Source: Asaia bogorensis_B (lineage in GTDB: Bacteria > Pseudomonadota > Alphaproteobacteria > Acetobacterales > Acetobacteraceae). Taken from it: DNA of 64,000 nucleotides. Numbering within the stretch: position 1 is the first letter of the stretch; each line of letters begins with the position of its first letter. Of this stretch, positions 62,231 through 64,000 are shown one piece after another. The notes below the pieces were generated by a model, which was not told the origin of the DNA, made no database searches, and saw only the letters and a program-made list of their open reading frames with translations. The position numbers were made by a program, and so were the translations under genes. The stretch lies in assembly GCF_900465315.1 (NCBI RefSeq), contig NZ_UBIX01000012.1; one strand, given 5' to 3'.

Positions 62231-64000
62231 TCAGAATTCGCTGGATAGCGTTGCCAGTGCGGCGAAAGGTGAGGCGATCTTGTAAGTCGGCGTCGACCCC
62301 GCAATCGTCTTGCCAAAGACACCCGTGGTCGGGTTGGCGTTGGCCTGAGGCGACTGGATCCAGTTCAGATAACGGTTGTCGCTGATATTCTGCAGGTTGA
62401 GACGCAGGACCGGGCTTTTGAAGATGCTGACTTTCGGCAGGCGGTAGCCGAGGCCGATATTCATACGGACATAACCCGGGATGCTCTGATCATTCATGAA
62501 TGTCGCGTATTGGCGTCCAACATATTTGAGATTGAAGTTCGCAAAGCGGGTGCCATCGTCGTAATCGAGCCCGAACCCGACCTGCCATGCCGGCGCCTGC
62601 GGTGCCTTTTTGCCCGCGCTGCGTACGTAATCGGCACCTGTTCCCGAACCGGCAGGCACATTGCTGTCGGTCACGGCATGCAGATATTCAACCGACAGGT
62701 AAGGGCGGATGTTATGCATCGGCCGCGTGCCGATTTCCGCATCGAAACCATCCGAATGCATACCGCCCGCATTGATGTTGGTCGAGTAAAACGCGCCTGA
62801 GGCGGGGTCCTGAATAGACTGGGTATAGAGGCGGTTCGTGAAGTTGTAATGGAAATAGGTGATCGAGGACGAAATGATGTCATCCTGATAGCGCCAGCCC
62901 GCCTCCTCGGAGATCGAGATTTCCGCTTTCTGGTCCGGGTTGGCGAGGGTCGAATACAGGCCTGTCTTTTGATTGAAGCTCCCGGCATCGTAGAGCGCGT
63001 AATTCTGCGGCATGCGGAAATTGGTGGAGACCGAAACAAAGACCTGGTTGTGCCGGTCGATCTTGTACCGGATTGCCGCTGTCGGAAGCGCCTGGTTGTA
63101 GTCTGTCGTGACGTATTTGCTGCGTACATCCGGCAGGTAATTCGTCCCCGAGCGTTTGACGATCGAGTATTTCAGGCCGGCATCAATCGTGAGTTTGCCA
63201 CGCAGCAGCGACAAGCTATCGCCGATGAACGGCGTGTGCACCTGCGTCTGCGTCAGCGTATTACGATACTGAGCCTTGACGCCGTTGCTCAGCACGACAT
63301 TGTTTTCGTCACCCCACTGGCTGAGCGGCGTGCCATCGACGCCGACAAAGCTGTAGGGAGCCGTCTGACGCTGCTTGGCATATTCGAACCAGTAGCCAAT
63401 CATCAGGCGGTTGATGCCAGTGGTCAGGGTGAGTTTGGTGGTGGCACCCGGACGATAGGTTTCGGTAAGCGAGGGATTATAGAGAACCTGCATCCCCTTG
63501 CCGACGCCATTGACCGAGCCAGCCAATGTCTGCTTGCCATAAACGAATTTAGACATATCCGTGTATTGGGCGCCGCCACCATTACCATAGCCGTACCAGA
63601 AATAGGGCGTCTCGGTCAGAACGAGATGATCGTTCAGACGGAAGGTCGAGGGCATGGAGGCGTAGATGTTGGTGAAGGGGTTCGGGCGGGTCTTATAGTA
63701 ATTGGATGAGCCAGCCTTCGCCGGGGTGTAGTAATTGGCCTCATAAACCGTGTTTGGCGGGTCGGACGGGCCGAGGCCGCTGCCACCCACCGGGTTGGTA
63801 AAGCCTGTGCCCCACTTGTCCCAGCTCGCCTTGGTGACGTTGGGATAGGCATTGTTCTGGATGTTATTGCCCACCACAGCGAGGGAGACCCGGTTTCCAT
63901 CGCCCCAGTCATTCACGATCTTCATCTCACCATGCTTCTTGTTGTCCCAGCCAGGGCCACGCCAATGATCCTGACGCCCCTGAGAGTAGGAGAAATAGGA
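62231..64000 (-). CDS. TonB-dependent receptor, C-terminal part (5' end outside window)
   Basis: 590 in-frame codons to the window edge; the frame stays open from 63925 to 64000 (…SYFSYSQGRQDHWRGPGWDN), so an internal ATG at 63925 is not the start. Barrel features: alternating strands, aromatic girdles, NFRMPQNYALYDAG and YLNWIQSP with the terminal Phe (…ATLSSEF). Plug domain and signal lie beyond base 64000. Substrate unknown. A stem-loop follows the stop. Confidence 0.85.
   Translation of the reverse strand, partial: SYFSYSQGRQDHWRGPGWDNKKHGEMKIVNDWGDGNRVSLAVVGNNIQNNAYPNVTKASWDKWGTGFTNPVGGSGLGPSDPPNTVYEANYYTPAKAGSSNYYKTRPNPFTNIYASMPSTFRLNDHLVLTETPYFWYGYGNGGGAQYTDMSKFVYGKQTLAGSVNGVGKGMQVLYNPSLTETYRPGATTKLTLTTGINRLMIGYWFEYAKQRQTAPYSFVGVDGTPLSQWGDENNVVLSNGVKAQYRNTLTQTQVHTPFIGDSLSLLRGKLTIDAGLKYSIVKRSGTNYLPDVRSKYVTTDYNQALPTAAIRYKIDRHNQVFVSVSTNFRMPQNYALYDAGSFNQKTGLYSTLANPDQKAEISISEEAGWRYQDDIISSSITYFHYNFTNRLYTQSIQDPASGAFYSTNINAGGMHSDGFDAEIGTRPMHNIRPYLSVEYLHAVTDSNVPAGSGTGADYVRSAGKKAPQAPAWQVGFGLDYDDGTRFANFNLKYVGRQYATFMNDQSIPGYVRMNIGLGYRLPKVSIFKSPVLRLNLQNISDNRYLNWIQSPQANANPTTGVFGKTIAGSTPTYKIASPFAALATLSSEF

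Overview
The window looks like a chromosomal segment of an acetic-acid-bacterium-like alphaproteobacterium (Acetobacteraceae; an Asaia- or Gluconobacter-type relative is my guess, not proven). Reasons: alphaproteobacterial 5S tail followed directly by an initiator tRNA, a purC-purS-(exported protein)-purQ-purL-bolA-grxD order, moderately high GC, extensive ATGA/GTGA start-stop overlaps, and several TonB-dependent receptors.

Layout. 1-195: end of an rRNA operon (5S tail, tRNA-fMet). About 477-18619: an ABC-transporter-dependent (KPS, group 2-type) capsule locus. It holds KpsC- and KpsS-like Kdo-linker enzymes, four GT4-type glycosyltransferases (one fused to a large TPR array), a fatty-acid-hydroxylase-type di-iron enzyme, a divergent LTA-synthase-like membrane sulfatase, and the exporter KpsE-KpsM-KpsT-KpsD. 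It has lower GC than its surroundings and is broken by three 0.8-1.1 kb stretches without genes. About 19.5-32.4 kb, mostly minus strand: a CPA2 antiporter, a TonB receptor behind a clear cobalamin riboswitch, a Tat-exported phospholipase C in a tight pair with a TonB receptor, two small membrane DUF proteins (DUF2809, DUF817) and a heme receptor. Divergent from that receptor, across a Fur-box-like site, lies hmuT-hmuU-hmuV plus an IsdG/HmoA-type heme monooxygenase: a complete heme uptake and breakdown module.

35.8-58.5 kb is mainly core genome: pncC-slt-terC, purB, an MFS sugar porter, the purine operon (preceded by an attenuator-like terminator, with a Rap1a/Tai-like secreted protein embedded), bolA and grxD, yraN-hemB-amino acid permease, glyA, an aspartoacylase-family gene with argE, a DExD RNA helicase, an ELM1-family protein, a 628-residue protein I do not recognise, and tRNA-Val.

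58.5-64 kb is accessory: a Tat-signal serine hydrolase, a three-gene phage-tail/lysis-like remnant whose middle gene is frameshifted, and the 3' part of a fourth TonB receptor that leaves the window.

The most interesting material is the capsule locus (a KpsC with a degenerate first module, an acyl hydroxylase and a phosphoglycerol-transferase-like enzyme, suggesting unusual lipid or polymer chemistry), the cobalamin-controlled receptor, the phospholipase/receptor pair, and the conditional-terminator-like element touching the purC ribosome binding site.
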